Made by a program: the position numbers and the translations under genes
Part shown: positions 11,138 to 23,033 of the stretch, piece after piece
Layout of the letters: each line of letters starts with the position of its first letter
Numbering within the stretch: the first letter of the stretch is position 1
Notes under the pieces: generated by a model
The model's input: the letters and a program-made list of their open reading frames with translations, nothing else
Databases searched by the model: none
Told to the model about the DNA's origin: nothing
NCBI GenBank assembly: GCA_000827325.1
Contig: KN832881.1
Coordinates: forward strand, 1,076,616-1,140,615
Direction of reading: 5' to 3'
DNA: 64,000 nucleotides
Origin: Oidiodendron maius Zn
Lineage: Eukaryota; Ascomycota; Leotiomycetes; Myxotrichaceae

Positions 11138-11621
11138 ATCTGTGATGTGTTAGGTGGCCCCGATCTTCTAGAGCCTACTGAAGAATATTCCCTAAGAGAT
11201 AAACGTACTGGAGAGTGTCGCGACTTGTTGTGGATGGTTCTGTCGTTTAACTCTAGAAATTAAATCAAAATCGATGTGTGTGCCCAGAAGTGTGAAAATT
11301 AAGCGAGTTGGTGCCTTACATGCCTGGTGTGGAACCTTAATATGAGGATGGGCGAAACGAGAGTATCACCTAGGAAATCCAGGAGGTTGACGATCTTGAA
11401 AACACCAATTCAACTGTTGTGTCGGCCACAATTGGGCTGGAGACTAGCAGTCTCACTCACCCCCCAGGCTGTTCAAATTCAGGGAAACAAGATTCACTAC
11501 TGGAAAGTGGTTTGATCCCGTGACGCTCAACTGTCCTTCAAACGCGCTCAATTCACTCTCAACTTCGCGCAACGACTGTCTCTACTTCACCTCCTTCCTC
11601 GCCCCGAGCTGCACCTCCAAC
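11138..11621. promoter_or_regulatory. Divergent promoter region of RPL31 and RAX1-like gene
   Basis: 484 bp between two divergent starts. The RPL31 5' leader may contain a further intron here. No ORF with protein character is seen. Confidence 0.4.
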
Positions 11622-12874
11622 ATGGCAGAAACAAAATCGCCGTCTCCTGGACCGGACATCATCCGAAACCGTCTGCCCACGATGTTCGAGGTCCTCAGTA
11701 GGCGAACACTTCCTCCAGTGGATCTCTACTCGTTCTACATCTACATGCGTGATCAGCAGAGATCAGTAGACTACTTAGACTTCTGGTGCGTTCTCAAGAG
11801 CTTACGTTACCTATCTCTATGTGAACCTCATAATAATTGTTTCCTAGGCTTGACGTCGCCCAGCACATGTCCCTCTGCAGGCACTATGTTCGAGAGCTTC
11901 GCAGATCGGTCATGATCGGTACTCCTGAGGGTGATAAGGGTCAGTCCAAGCATTCGTCAGCCATCCTAGAAGGCTTGGGCGATATGAATCACCCCCTAGC
12001 GGGACCATCCAAGCTCGCAACTGAGAAGGAGAGGAACCAGGATGCTCAGATGTCTGCATTTCTTCGCGAGGACAACACCGTTGGAGCTGCTCTCAAAACC
12101 TCACTGTCTGGTAGCGCTGGTTCCCAACAGTCGGGCTCCCGCAAAACACACTCCCATGAGCGACAAGCTCGACGAAGCTTCATGAGCAGCCAGGTCGACC
12201 CCAATTCCGATTCCAACTCTCCTGCCCATACTGTTGCCAGGGCGGATATCAGAGCATCTGCAGAGAAAATCCTCTACACCTTTCTCCTCCCAGGAGCTGA
12301 GCGTGAGATTGTTCTTCCTCATGCCATTACCCATGACATTACTGTCTGCATTGAGGAGCGCGGCCGTGACGACCCAGAGGTCTTTGACGCTGCTAAAGAC
12401 TACGTCTTCCAAGCCATGGAACGTGATGCCTTCCCTGGATTCCTGCGGATGAAGGCTTTTGGCAATCTCGTCCCACCTTCCATGATTATGAGGTTGGCCA
12501 TCGGCCTCTTTGCTATCTTTTCTGCCTTCTGGGTTGCGTTTACTCTAATCTTCCTCAACTATCCTCGTCATACTCGAATATGGGTAAGTTTGATATTCCT
12601 TGAGTACGGAAATTGGTGCTGACATTCATCTCGATAGGTCCTTCTCCCATTCACGATCGCTGTCTACTGCCTCGTCTCTCACCAGTACGCTCTCGACCCT
12701 CTGTTGGCTCTTGCAGGCTTTAGCGAGTACACCTTTATGAACTTTGTTCGCATTAAAGAGCCGTATGTTGGAAAGCTGCTCAATAGGCGTGCCCTCATGG
12801 CTCTTGCGGCTGTGGTTCTTATTGATGCTGCTTGCGTGGTTCTTTTCGTCTTCGTTCCTGGAAAGAGACTGTAG
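11622..12874 (+). CDS. RAX1-like RGS-domain membrane protein
   Basis: Three exons (11622-11785, 11848-12583, 12638-12874) encode 378 residues. The N-terminal half is an RGS-type fold interrupted by a Ser-rich linker: RRTLPPVDLYSFYIYMRDQQ and YLDFWLDVAQH at the start, then RASAEKILYTFLLPGAE and FDAAKDYVFQAMERDAFPGF. Three hydrophobic segments follow at about residues 266-290, 301-325 and 351-373, ending in FVPGKRL. This architecture matches yeast Rax1, which works with Rax2 in marking cell poles and bud sites. The role here is inferred from that family. Introns are short with clean GT-AG borders. Confidence 0.82.
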
Positions 12875-13228
12875 CGAAGCTTTGCGAGACTTTCATGAGC
12901 GTGATTTAATTTAGTGCATTCGGTATTGGCGTTCAGGCTACAGTCGTTCAGGCGATTACGAGGATTGTTAGTTGATGACTGACAAGCACGGAGTTTAATG
13001 GTTGATCTTCCCACAAACTTCAACCATATGAGTACAATGGGTCAAGGTTACTTTCAGGATGCTTTTGATAGTGTCTCAGCATTAGTGTAAAATACCCTCC
13101 AATGCGATCTTTCTGCTATGATCTGAGCCAATGCTGCAAGTGATCTAGTTATGCCCTTACAAACTACCCATGCAATGCTTTGCTCCGTAAGCCCTTCAAG
13201 GTCAATACTAGAACCTCCCTGGATTATA
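12875..13228. other. Convergent intergenic region
   Basis: 354 bp between the 3' ends of the RAX1-like gene and CSN7. Probably 3' UTRs; nothing else seen. Confidence 0.4.
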
Positions 13229-14166
13229 TCATGACTTCCCAAAGAAGGTTCTCTTCTTAGCGGCTCTTGATTCTTTAGGCTCAACGAAATCATCATCGTC
13301 ATCATCTAAATCCATATCATCACTGTCTTCCCTGTCCAACCCACCATTCCCGCGTTTCGACGCAGCACCGGCGCCCAGCTTCCTAGTCAAGTGAGCAAAT
13401 AGATCGCCCTGTCCACTCTTATCTAACGTCTTTCCTTCGCCCTGCTTCTCTAACGAAGTGGCCTTGTCCAGTTCCTCGCGCTCACGATTTATAGACTCTT
13501 TGCGTTTGAGGGCTTCGGCCTTGACACTTTCTATCTGCTTCTCCAGCTCAGCTAGGGTGGAGACGCAGCGCGAGGACCACGCATCCAACGTTCTGAGCAT
13601 GGATGGGATGGAGGCTGGAGGGAGATCGCGGAGCGGGGACACGGAGGAGAGGCAGACGACGCGGTGGTAAGGGTCCAGGGTGCCGGAGACGAGACCGGCA
13701 TAGATGGCGGAGATGACTAAGTCTTCCAGCTCCCGTTGGGTCTCTAGGCCCAACTTGCGGAGGAGGTTGCCATAGCTCAGGTTAATGGGGTCTCTGGCTA
13801 ATGTGAGGAAGGATAGTTGGCGGAGCTTTAGGATCTGTTGCGGATTTAGAGGAGGGAGGTTGGAAGTGTTTGTGTAATCGTTGTAGGTTCCATAGCTAAA
13901 GATCTTGAGAAGGGAGAGGTACGAGGCTTGCTCAGGAGGGGCATTGGCCAGGGCTTGGATCTGCGGCGCCTGCAGTAACTCTGCGAATATAAAGGTGTTG
14001 GGATGTGAGGTGGCTCTGCTGATGAGATCTGCAGCCGCGCGGGGAGACGAGGCTGACTTTGTGAGGGCAAGGAAAGGCTGCGAAGGTTAGCATTGATTCA
14101 TACGAAGCCTGTGTAGGATGAAGGACTGCTGACTTCCAAGGCATTCAGGGCTCTGGTCTGCTCCAT
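13229..14166 (-). CDS. csn7: COP9 signalosome subunit 7
   Basis: Two exons (14134-14166 and 13229-14077) encode 293 residues. The first exon is only 11 codons (MEQTRALNALE); the intron has a GTCAGC donor and an ATGCTAACC branch. The PCI domain covers about residues 12-170: FIFAELLQAPQIQAL, SYLSLLKIFSYGTY, LRQLSFLTLA and then the winged-helix part LETQRELEDLVISAIYAGLVSGTLD. A long coiled coil follows (LAELEKQIESVKAEALKRK). The tail is acidic (DDMDLDDDDDD), then basic. The COP9 signalosome removes Nedd8 from cullins and so tunes SCF ligases such as the one the F-box protein at 2.1-4.3 kb would join. Confidence 0.9.
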
Positions 14167-15349
14167 CTTGTGACCTGATGGTGAACTGGTTAAGCTCTGG
14201 TTAGACCTGATGCCTGCTGGTCCAAGGGTGCAGTTTGCACAGGAACCAACAAGCCTTTACCGAGATCGAACTAATTCCGACGCGCTGAATAAATCACCAG
14301 TGGCGGCTCAGCTGGACGTAGCGGTCACTGTGTTTCGTTTCGTGAAACACGGTCTATGCTGAGAAACGGGGGTAGATTGAAAAGTGTCAGTTAGAGCCGT
14401 ATCCTTTGGAGTATCAGAATGGTTTGATCTAATCGTAAGCGAGATCTCGGTAGACAGAAGGCCGACGCGGCGATGTTTGAGGTCTGCCTGGGAACATGCC
14501 CCTTGGTAGGGATACTACGCGTCGGCGTGTGCCCTCAAGTCTTCCATGCGATATCTATGTACTTGGAGCGGAGAAGGGGCAGTTCGCGTCGAGTGAGAGA
14601 TACATAGGAGGCAGCAGCCTCCCTTGAGGCATCATCTACTTCTCTATCCGAGCAATTCTGGCTGGAACTTATATATACCAAAGGCAATTAAATCTACTCC
14701 ACGCATATAGACCAGTCCAAATATGGAACACGAACTCTGATGAGCTTGGGCCTTTTCCAAGGCTTAACTGCGCTGGTATTGCTGGTCCTGAGACCGCGTA
14801 TTCTCCTGGCTCTAGCGCCGCCGAAGTCCCAAACAGGTATAATAACCTGTGTCATCCATTCTGCTGCGTCCAGCCTTGCCGCGATCCTTTGTCTTCCATT
14901 CTGTTATCTGCTCATCAGCTTCTCAGATTCTCCAGCACAACAACAATTATTAATTTGCAGTACATGTTATCGCGTGTGCGTGTGATGCAGTTGCATTAAT
15001 GGTCGCCGATAATCCCTCAAATAGTGCCGACGTTCCCGCCGCTTTACCGATGCAACAGTCCGATTCTGTTTAACTAGAAGCCACAGAACGCCGACGGCAT
15101 ATACAACCTCCCAACACCTCGCAGAATAGAAGCTGGTCTTCTGCTCAGAACCACAGTTTACGTACGTCTTGTTATGTGCGGCTTTGTGGACGGCTGGCTT
15201 GTCTTATGCTGCGGCAACTTGCTGACAACTACATTTGATATAGCTGACAGTGAAGCTGACCAACACAATCACGGAATCCGAGACTATTGAAAATCCCATC
15301 TCCCTCCCAGCCAAGCTGCCTGCCGGACACCGTAGCAGGACTGCCCCCG
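14167..15349. promoter_or_regulatory. Divergent intergenic region, CSN7 to copper ATPase
   Basis: 1.18 kb. An AT-rich stretch with ATATATA near 14668 and possible leader exons of the ATPase gene lie here. An 81-codon hydrophobic frame at 14740-14985 is not convincing. No metal-response element was recognised. Confidence 0.35.
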
Positions 15350-18300
15350 ATGGCTCCCCCAGGCTTGAGAGTGGCATCCAGAGGGCTACAGTTAGACTCA
15401 AAAGCAAATCCGACGACTCCGGCGCATATGGCTACCACAACTGTGAAGGTCGGCGGCATGACTTGCGGCGCCTGCACGTCAGCCGTGGAGTCCGGGTTCA
15501 GGGGCGTCGATGGAGTTGGCAATGTGTCAGTGAGCCTGGTTATGGAGAGGGCGGTTATTCTGCACGATCCGGAGAAGGTCACGGCTGCGAAGATTCAGGA
15601 GATCATCGAGGATCGAGGATTCGACGCAGAAATTCTTGCGACAGATCTCCCATCACCCTTGTTTGACCGGAACGGCTACCTACATGACGACGGCGAAGAG
15701 GGCCAAGAGCAAGATACCGAAACGATTAATACAACGACGCTGGCAGTTGAAGGCATGACATGTGGTGCGTGCACGTCGGCTGTTGAAGGCGGGTTCAAGG
15801 ATGTGCCTGGTGTTAAACACTTCAGTATATCGCTCCTCTCAGAGAGAGCAGTGGTGGAACACGATGCATCTATCTTAACGGCCGAGCAAATCGCCGAAAT
15901 CATCGAAGGTCGAGGGTTTGGAGCAACTGTGCTGGAATCACTGGCCATTGTTGCCAACAAAAATCTGAAGACTAGGAACAGAAATCCTGGAGACGCAGCC
16001 ACAACAACTGTCGCCATCGAAGGCATGACTTGCGGAGCATGTACCTCTGCTGTTGAAGGCGGGTTCAAGGACTTAGATGGTTTGGTGCAGTTCAATATCA
16101 GCCTTTTGGCAGAACGGGCAGTGGTCGTCCATGATCCATCTAAGCTGTCCACTGAGAAGATCGTCGAAATCATAGAAGACAGGGGCTTTGATGCACGGAT
16201 AATATCAACACAGTTCACAACCTCGAGTCAATCATCTGCCTCCGCAACCGCTCAATTCAAGATCTTCGGAGTCAAGGATGCTGCGGCTGCGTCAGCGCTC
16301 GAAACCGAACTTCAGACCATGCCTGGAGTTAATTCAGCTAGTGTTAGCCTTGCTACTTCTCGGGTGAACATATCACACCAACCAAATGTTACTGGACTTC
16401 GAGCCCTCGTTGAGCTTATCGAAGCACGAGGTTATAATGCTCTTGTTGCGGACAATGATGACAATAACGCTCAACTCCAATCGCTCGCGAAGACCAAAGA
16501 AATCACCGAATGGCGTGATGCTTTCCGGACTTCACTAGCTTTTGCCATTCCCGTGCTCATCATTGGCATGGTGATTCCTATGTTGATCCCTGCGGTGGAC
16601 TTCGGGAGTCTGGTGGTATTTTTCCCTGGTCTACACCTTGGTGACATTATTTGTTTAGTTCTCACAATACCCGTCCAATTTGGCATTGGCAAGCGTTTTT
16701 ACATCTCTGCGTGGAAATCGATGAAACATGGTTCGCCTACGATGGATGTACTCGTTGTCATGGGGACTTCAGCGGCATTCTTTTTCAGCGTTGCCGCTAT
16801 GGCCGTCTCTATTTTCTGTCCTCCTCACAGCCGGCCTAGCACCATTTTTGATACAAGTAGCATGCTTATCACCTTCATCACACTTGGTCGCTACTTGGAG
16901 AATCGAGCTAAGGGGCAAACATCAAAGGCACTTTCTCGTCTTATGTCACTAGCTCCATCGATGGCGACAATTTATGCTGATCCTATTGCAGCGGAGAAGG
17001 CTGCTGAAGGTTGGGAGGTTCCCGTAAACGAATCAACAGAGGCAAAACCTGAATCATCTCGAGAGGGTGCTTCAGCGTTGGAAAAGGTCATTCCCACAGA
17101 ACTTATCCAAGTGGGCGACATAGTTATTCTTCGACCTGGGGACAAGATCCCCGCCGATGGCACAGTTACAAGAGGCGAGACATATGTCGACGAGAGCATG
17201 ATTACTGGCGAGGCCATGCCAGTCCAGAAGCGGAAAGGGAGTCTTCTGATTGGAGGCACTGTTAATGGCGCCGGTAGGGTTGACTTCCGTGTCACAAGGG
17301 CAGGCAGGGACACTCAACTTAGTCAAATTGTTAAGCTTGTTCAGGACGCCCAGACAACGCGGGCTCAAATCCAGCGCATAGCCGACATGATTGCGGGCTA
17401 CTTTGTCCCCATGATTCTGTTGCTTGGCCTCCTGACGTTCATCACATGGATGATTCTCAGCCACGTCCTCTCGAATCCACCAAAAATATTTGTTGATGCA
17501 GCGAGTGGCGGCAAGTTCATGGTCTGTGTCAAGCTGTGCATATCAGTAATTGTCTTTGCTTGCCCTGTGTGCCTTGGGCCTTGCGACACCTACAGCAGTC
17601 ATGGTTGGCACAGGTATTGGTGCGGAGAATGGTATTCTAGTGAAAGGCGGTGCGGCCCTGGAGACTGCTACAAAGATCAGCCAAATCGTGCTCGATAAGA
17701 CGGGGACATTAACAGCTGGCAAGATGATAGTCTCCAAGTCCAAACTCGTGCCAACTTGGGAGAACAATGAATGGAGGAGAAAACTTTGGTGGTCAGCCCT
17801 TGGCTTGGCAGAGATGGGTAGCGAACACCCCATCGGGAAAGCTCTCTTGACTGGTGCGAAGGAGGAGCTTGGGTTGGGCTCTGAAGAGGCAATTGACGGT
17901 AGTGTCGGTGATTTCCAAGCTATCGTTGGCAAGGGCATTAGTGCCTTCGTGGAACCTGCCACCAATGCAGAGCGAACACGATACCGAGTATTGATCGGTA
18001 GCATTAAGTTCCTCCGCGACAATAATGTCGATGTACCTGCTGAAGAGTTTAACGCCTCCGAGGAAACCAACATCTTAGCTGCTTTGTCCTCAAAAAGACA
18101 TTCTGCTGGAACCACGAATATCTTTGTTGCCATTGATGGCTCTTATGCAGGGCATCTATGTCTTTCCGATACTGTTAAAGACAGCGCTCGACCAACAATT
18201 GCAGCTCTCCATCGCATGGGCATTAAGACGGCAATTGTCACTGGTGATCAGCGATCTACAGCTCTTGCTGTTGCTAGCATTGTCGGCATACCCCCTGAAA

Positions 18301-18905
18301 ATGTATACGCTGGTGTATCACCGGATCAGAAACAAGATATTATCCGCCGATTCCAGCAGCAAGGCGAATGCGTTGGAATGGTCGGTGATGGTATCAACGA
18401 TTCACCTGCGTTGGCCACCGCAGACGTTGGTATTGCAATGGCATCGGGCACAGATGTGGCCATGGAGGCGGCAGATATTGTCCTCATGCGGCCAAATGAC
18501 CTAATGGATGTACCTGCATCCATCCAACTCGCACGATCCATCTTTAATCGCATCAAGCTAAATCTCACTTGGGCCTGCCTATATAACGTCATTGGACTGC
18601 CATTCGCAATGGGGTTCTTTTTGCCTCTAGGGTGGCATCTTCATCCTATGGCCGCAGGAGCCGCTATGGCAGCCAGTAGTGTCAGTGTTGTATGCAGCAG
18701 TCTATTGTTGAAGTTTTGGAAGAGACCTAAATGGATGGACGAGGCACTACTACAAGAGAAGGGAGGTCTAAAGAAGAGAGGCAAGGGATGGGGGATAGGT
18801 GGTTTGGTAGGCAAGGCCTCAGACCTTGCCAGTTTTGTCAGTAGAAAGAAAGGGGGGGGAGAGGCAGGCTACGTGCCTTTAGAGAATATAGATACCCCAG
18901 TATAA
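15350..18905 (+). CDS. CCC2: Copper-transporting P1B-type ATPase (CCC2/ATP7-like), frameshifted
   Basis: Family members pump Cu(I) into the secretory pathway for cuproenzyme assembly. From ATG 15350 (alternative ATG 15428) the frame holds three heavy-metal domains, each with MTCGACTSAVE (about residues 28-95, 130-200, 218-290). A fourth domain-like repeat has no CxxC. The core has TGEAMPV (near 619), the phosphorylation motif DKTGT (near 782), SEHPIGKA and GDGINDSPA (near 1011). One extra base at about 17567 lies inside the transmembrane CPC motif: TGC CCT at 17561-17566 is in one frame, TGT GCC TTG from 17568 in the next. The upstream frame then stops at 17698. Without that base the protein would be 1184 residues. 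No intron explains it. It could be an assembly error, an allele-specific null, or recoding. Confidence 0.85.
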
Positions 18906-19393
18906 TTCTGTCAGGGTATTTCTTGCATAGCATTTAGCGTTTCATGTATTTGGCTCTCAAAGAGCAAATCATAGCATATATTAATTTCATTAGCATGCTT
19001 TGCCCAGTGCGACTCGGTGACATGTAAACAATATCGATCTACTGGAAGACAACAATAGAGCATAAGGAATAAAATCGAGAATGGAAAGGGGGGTGGGGCT
19101 TCTAAGCGATCACGAGTAGTGTCGCACAAGCGGCCGTGTCTACGTCAACCCCATAAACGCGGCCGTGTCGGCCGCTTGTTCACATCATTTTGATAGAATA
19201 CAACTCCAGATACCTCGCATGTAAGTTCGAGCCCAAGCATTGTTATCTTCTCTCACTTCGATGGATAGGTCACGATGCCCTCAAAAGTCAGCTAATAATT
19301 CTCACATCAGAAACGAAAGCGTGAAAGACCTGTGGAGAATTAAATTCAAGCAACTGCTGACGCTACGGCACGCTTCCTCCATGACTAGGAATC
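18906..19393. promoter_or_regulatory. Intergenic region with GC-rich palindrome
   Basis: 488 bp between the copper ATPase stop and the Zn2Cys6 factor start. It is mostly AT-rich, with a striking GC-rich palindrome at 19126-19179 described separately. Confidence 0.4.
19126..19179. repeat. Inverted repeat with nested direct repeat (CGGCCG core)
   Basis: A perfect 10-base inverted repeat (acaagcggcc at 19126-19135 and ggccgcttgt at 19170-19179) encloses 34 bases. An 11-base direct repeat, gcggccgtgtc, occurs at 19130-19140 and 19159-19169. The element lies about 215 bp upstream of a Zn2Cys6 gene start. Zn2Cys6 dimers typically bind paired CGG triplets, so this is a candidate binding site; that is inference. 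Confidence 0.7.
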
Positions 19394-21480
19394 ATGTCCA
19401 TGTATGAGAGCCCTAGCGGGATGCAGGAGCCCAACATTCCAAAAGCAAATCAAGCATGTCTCTCCTGCCGAAAACAGAAGCGAAAGTGCAGCAAGACGCT
19501 ACCTGCATGCGCATTGTGCGCACGAATGAACCGGCACTGTGATTACTCGGATGCTACCCCTCCACCGACCTCTGAAGACTTTCATGCCCTGCGGATGAAG
19601 CTCTTGGAGCTTGAGTCGAGATTGAATGGAGGAAATGGCTTGGCGAGTACCCAAACAGCGTATGCTACGCCTTCTGCTGGCGGTTTATCGGGTTCGGAGC
19701 CTCTGGGGCAATCTGTGTCGACGTACGTACCTCCTCAGGAGGCGCCGTGGCATACTCTGCAAAATCGATTTCCTGCGATTGCCTTCCTTGACAGCGTGTC
19801 ATTTAAAACTGGAGGGTAAGTGTTCATTCTACGTACCTTAATGCTCTGGATCACTGATTTATATAAGGTTTGCGATACCAAAGCCATCGATAGAGATCCC
19901 GATGGTAAGCACATCTAATTGTAGCCTTATTGTCTTAACTGCATGATTATTTGTGCTTTCTTTTATTCCTTCCTCTCTTGGATGATTGATTTGCGTCCAC
20001 ATGTAGTCCAAACTGTACTTATTTTCAAGAGCTAATGTCTTGGTTAATAGGATGCGCTAGAGCTCCTAGGAGATGGCGAGTCTATACAGGCCGTGATTAG
20101 CGAGTACTTTTCCACAATTCACAAATGGATGCCGATTGTCTCGCAAAAGAGAATGACTAGGAATATGACAAATCCTCTGTGGGAAGCTGGTCCAGACCTC
20201 GCACTACTCTTCCTCTGCATGAAACTAATTATATCAAAACCGCAAGACGGCATTGAAAGCTCGCAAAATCCTGTTTACGTATCGGCTAAGCGATTTCTTG
20301 CCCTTCTAGAGGCTACCGGAGCTGTCTCGTTGGTTATGCTTCAAGCTGCCTTGCTTATAGTGTGGTTTGAATACGGTCAGGCTATATATCCGGCCGCATG
20401 GATGTCTGTTGGCTGGTGCGTGAGATATGGTAATCTTTTGGGAATTAATAACAATCCCGAAGCTATACAAATGCTTGGTCGCACGGTAACACTATTCTCC
20501 GTCTCCATTCGCGAAATGCAAACCCAACTAATTGTACATGAAGAATACTTGGATTGAGCTGGAAGAAAGGAGACGGGCCTGGTGGGGTGTTCTCATAGCT
20601 GACAGGTGAATATGTCCATATGCCGGAATGTACTGCATTTTCACTCATCTTATTTAGGGTCATTTCAGTGGGCAGCCAATGTTATATCTTAAACAATCAA
20701 GAGCCAAAGAATGATGGCCAATTACCAGTAGATGATTATGCATGGGTAAGATCAGTTCTATACTCCTTACAAGATTTTGCATCTCATAATCCCTTTTAGG
20801 ACCAGGGAGACATACCACATACTATGCAGAGTGTTGTATTTCTCTATCCTCTCGATGAACCGGGATCTCCTTTCCCTCGTTTATGTCAAGCATCTACCAT
20901 GCTAGGCAAGGTTATAACCCATCGCTTTAGCGAGAAGATTCCTGATGAGACAGAACGGTTTGGTGTGGCCTCTCAGCTGTATCTCGATCTATCCGTCCTT
21001 GAGAGAAGGATCCTCGAAGAGGCCGCTAGGTCCCCTGACTATCTCATCCAGGCTGCTCCACTAGCAATGACGCTCAGTGCCCTCTGCATGCTCTGTCTGA
21101 TCTATTCATGCCCCGGTATATGTGGCCAGGTAGACAAAGAGCTAAGCAAGGAGGCCGGGGATATGCAGAGACAGGCCATGGACGGGTTAAAATCAGTGAG
21201 CAGAAGCATCAGCGATTTAGTTGACCATGTTCACAGCGCTACTAAATCACCGCAGGATCTTGGGAGGATCAGTCCCATGGTGATGGGCGCAATGTACAGG
21301 GCGGCAGCAAACTACGCCTGGATGGTGCGAGAGAACGGAGATGAGAATTCCCAAATCGCGTTGGACGCGATTAGGCATTGCTTTAGAAAGCTGGGCTCAA
21401 GATGGAGAAATGCTGCTGAATATCTGAGGATCTTAGAGGCGCAGGAGTTTACATATGCTGTTGGGAGTGCTGGCTCCTAA
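19394..21480 (+). CDS. Zn2Cys6 fungal-specific transcription factor
   Basis: Six exons (19394-19815, 19868-19904, 20051-20485, 20544-20605, 20658-20745, 20800-21480) join in frame to 574 residues. The zinc cluster has six cysteines at 22, 25, 32, 39, 42 and 49 (CX2CX6CX6CX2CX6C) with the basic RKQKRKC stretch. It is followed by a leucine-rich helix (ALRMKLLELESRL) suited to dimerisation. The middle shows the fungal transcription factor domain: YFSTIHKWMPIVS, then after splicing ELEERRRAWWGVLIADR. Exon 2 is only 37 nt. The genes on either side (copper ATPase, MCR1) give no clear target, and no biosynthetic cluster surrounds it. Confidence 0.88.
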
Positions 21481-21878
21481 TACTGCCAGCTTATTGTAGG
21501 AGGTTTAAGAGGCGTCCAGGTGTTGGGAGAAGGGGGCTTGCTTTAGAAACTATTTGCAGGTATTAGGCACTGGTGATGTAAAATGGAAGATTCAATACCA
21601 ACGGCCGAGTGTTGGCTGCAATATTACGCCTATATTGTGACAAGAAAGACTTCCAACTGGGCTAGTCGAAGCACAGATAGATCATCTCTCTTAGTTGAAA
21701 TAGCACAAGGTTAATAAAACAGAACAGAGTGTAAGTAGAAAGGTCCACGAGCACTATATACACAGGGCTTAAGGTTGATCAGTCCCTTGCTAAAGGCAGC
21801 TCTATAATTGATATGTCTTACGCAATTAAAGCCATTTCTAGTTATACATGTCTTTAATGACAAGGTAACGTCAAGTTA
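21481..21878. other. Convergent intergenic region
   Basis: 398 bp between the Zn2Cys6 factor and MCR1 stops. No gene seen. Confidence 0.4.
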
Positions 21879-23033
21879 CTAAAACTTGTACACCTGATCC
21901 TTGCTGTATCCCAATTGCTCGAGAATAGCGCCATCCAGCTCTCCTTGGTCGGTCGGTGACTTCTTGACTCCTGAAATAGCCTTGTACAAGCCCGGGGGGC
22001 CGCAGACGAAAACCTTGATATTCTCAGACTTTGGTTCCGGCAGGACAGTCTTCAGCAGCTCCTTGGTGATGAATCCCTTCCCTCCGGCCCAGGATTTAGG
22101 TGGATTGTCGAGAACATAGAATGCGCGGAATCTTTGCGGATAGGTATTCTCCAGTTCCTCGAACTCTTTCTTCAACAAGATATCCTCCTCTGTAATGTTT
22201 CCGAACACTAGGGTGACTTTGGTCTTGTCATCAGGATTGCTGAAGATTGCCCGGGTAAGCTGGTACATAGGAGTGACGCCTGTTCCTCCGGCAATCAAAG
22301 CAATATGAGTGTGCTTGTTCGGCGCCCAAGGGTACTTCGGAATAGGACCCTTGAATTCTAGTTGCTGGCCAGGCACCATGGAGTGTAAATGCTCGGACAT
22401 TGGACCATTGGAATACCTCTTCACTAGGAGGTCTAGGTATCCCCTCTCGCCTAAACTAAACGTTAGTGGGCATTTAACTACTCTAAAGCTTAACTCTACC
22501 CTCGTCATTTACTGGCGTATAAGGCCGGATGACAGGCTTTTCCATCTCTGGGCCTTTATATTTGGTGAGGATGGCGGATGCGACATGGAGGCCGCTAACT
22601 TGGTCTGCTTCCGGAAGTTGAAAACGGAACTTTTTGGTGTTATGGTTGACATTCTCGACACTGTCAAGCTTTAGAGATATGAAACCTTGGTCACCACCTG
22701 TGAGGGCAGCTTTGGCAGGTTGACTCGTAGCCGCCTTTGTAGCATTTTTGATATCTGAAGAATTGCCTCCCCGATTATAGAAGTAGTATCCTCCGCCTCC
22801 AATGACGGCTGCCGCTCCGAGATAGAATAGAGTATTTGAGCCACCGCTGGTTGGCTCGGTGGCATACCGACGGAATTGCTAGAGGAGCGGTCAGCTTCCA
22901 TACTCTGGAATACACGTGGAGTCGATAGACGTTGGTGCTGGTAAGCTCTGGCGTTGGCTGACGAAACTGCGGCGTGGGGGTCACCTACAGAGCGCAAAGG
23001 CTGGGTGCCTCTAAATGCCTGTCGCGCAAACAT
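21879..23033 (-). CDS. MCR1: NADH-cytochrome b5 reductase, mitochondrial (MCR1)
   Basis: Three exons (22989-23033, 22500-22878, 21879-22450) encode 331 residues. A short mitochondrial leader (MFARQAFRG) is followed by a hydrophobic segment ([20 protein letters not shown]), matching the MCR1 layout of outer-membrane and intermembrane-space forms. FAD-binding RPYTPV sits across the second intron region. NADH binding is shown by [11 protein letters not shown] and [12 protein letters not shown], and the C-terminus [10 protein letters not shown] is the conserved end. It passes electrons from NADH to cytochrome b5 or ergosterol-pathway acceptors. The first intron could instead be shorter (donor near 22914), which would lengthen the leader; the longer intron gives the better family match. 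Confidence 0.9.

Noticed and set aside
14740-14985. 81-codon hydrophobic frame upstream of the copper ATPase
   Set aside because: Leu-rich chance frame in a promoter region; no partner exon.
17566-17600. An intron that would remove the CPC frameshift in the copper ATPase
   Set aside because: GT-AG pairs in the region (for example GTGTGC to CTACAG) either lose conserved residues or do not restore the downstream frame, whereas a one-base indel restores every residue.
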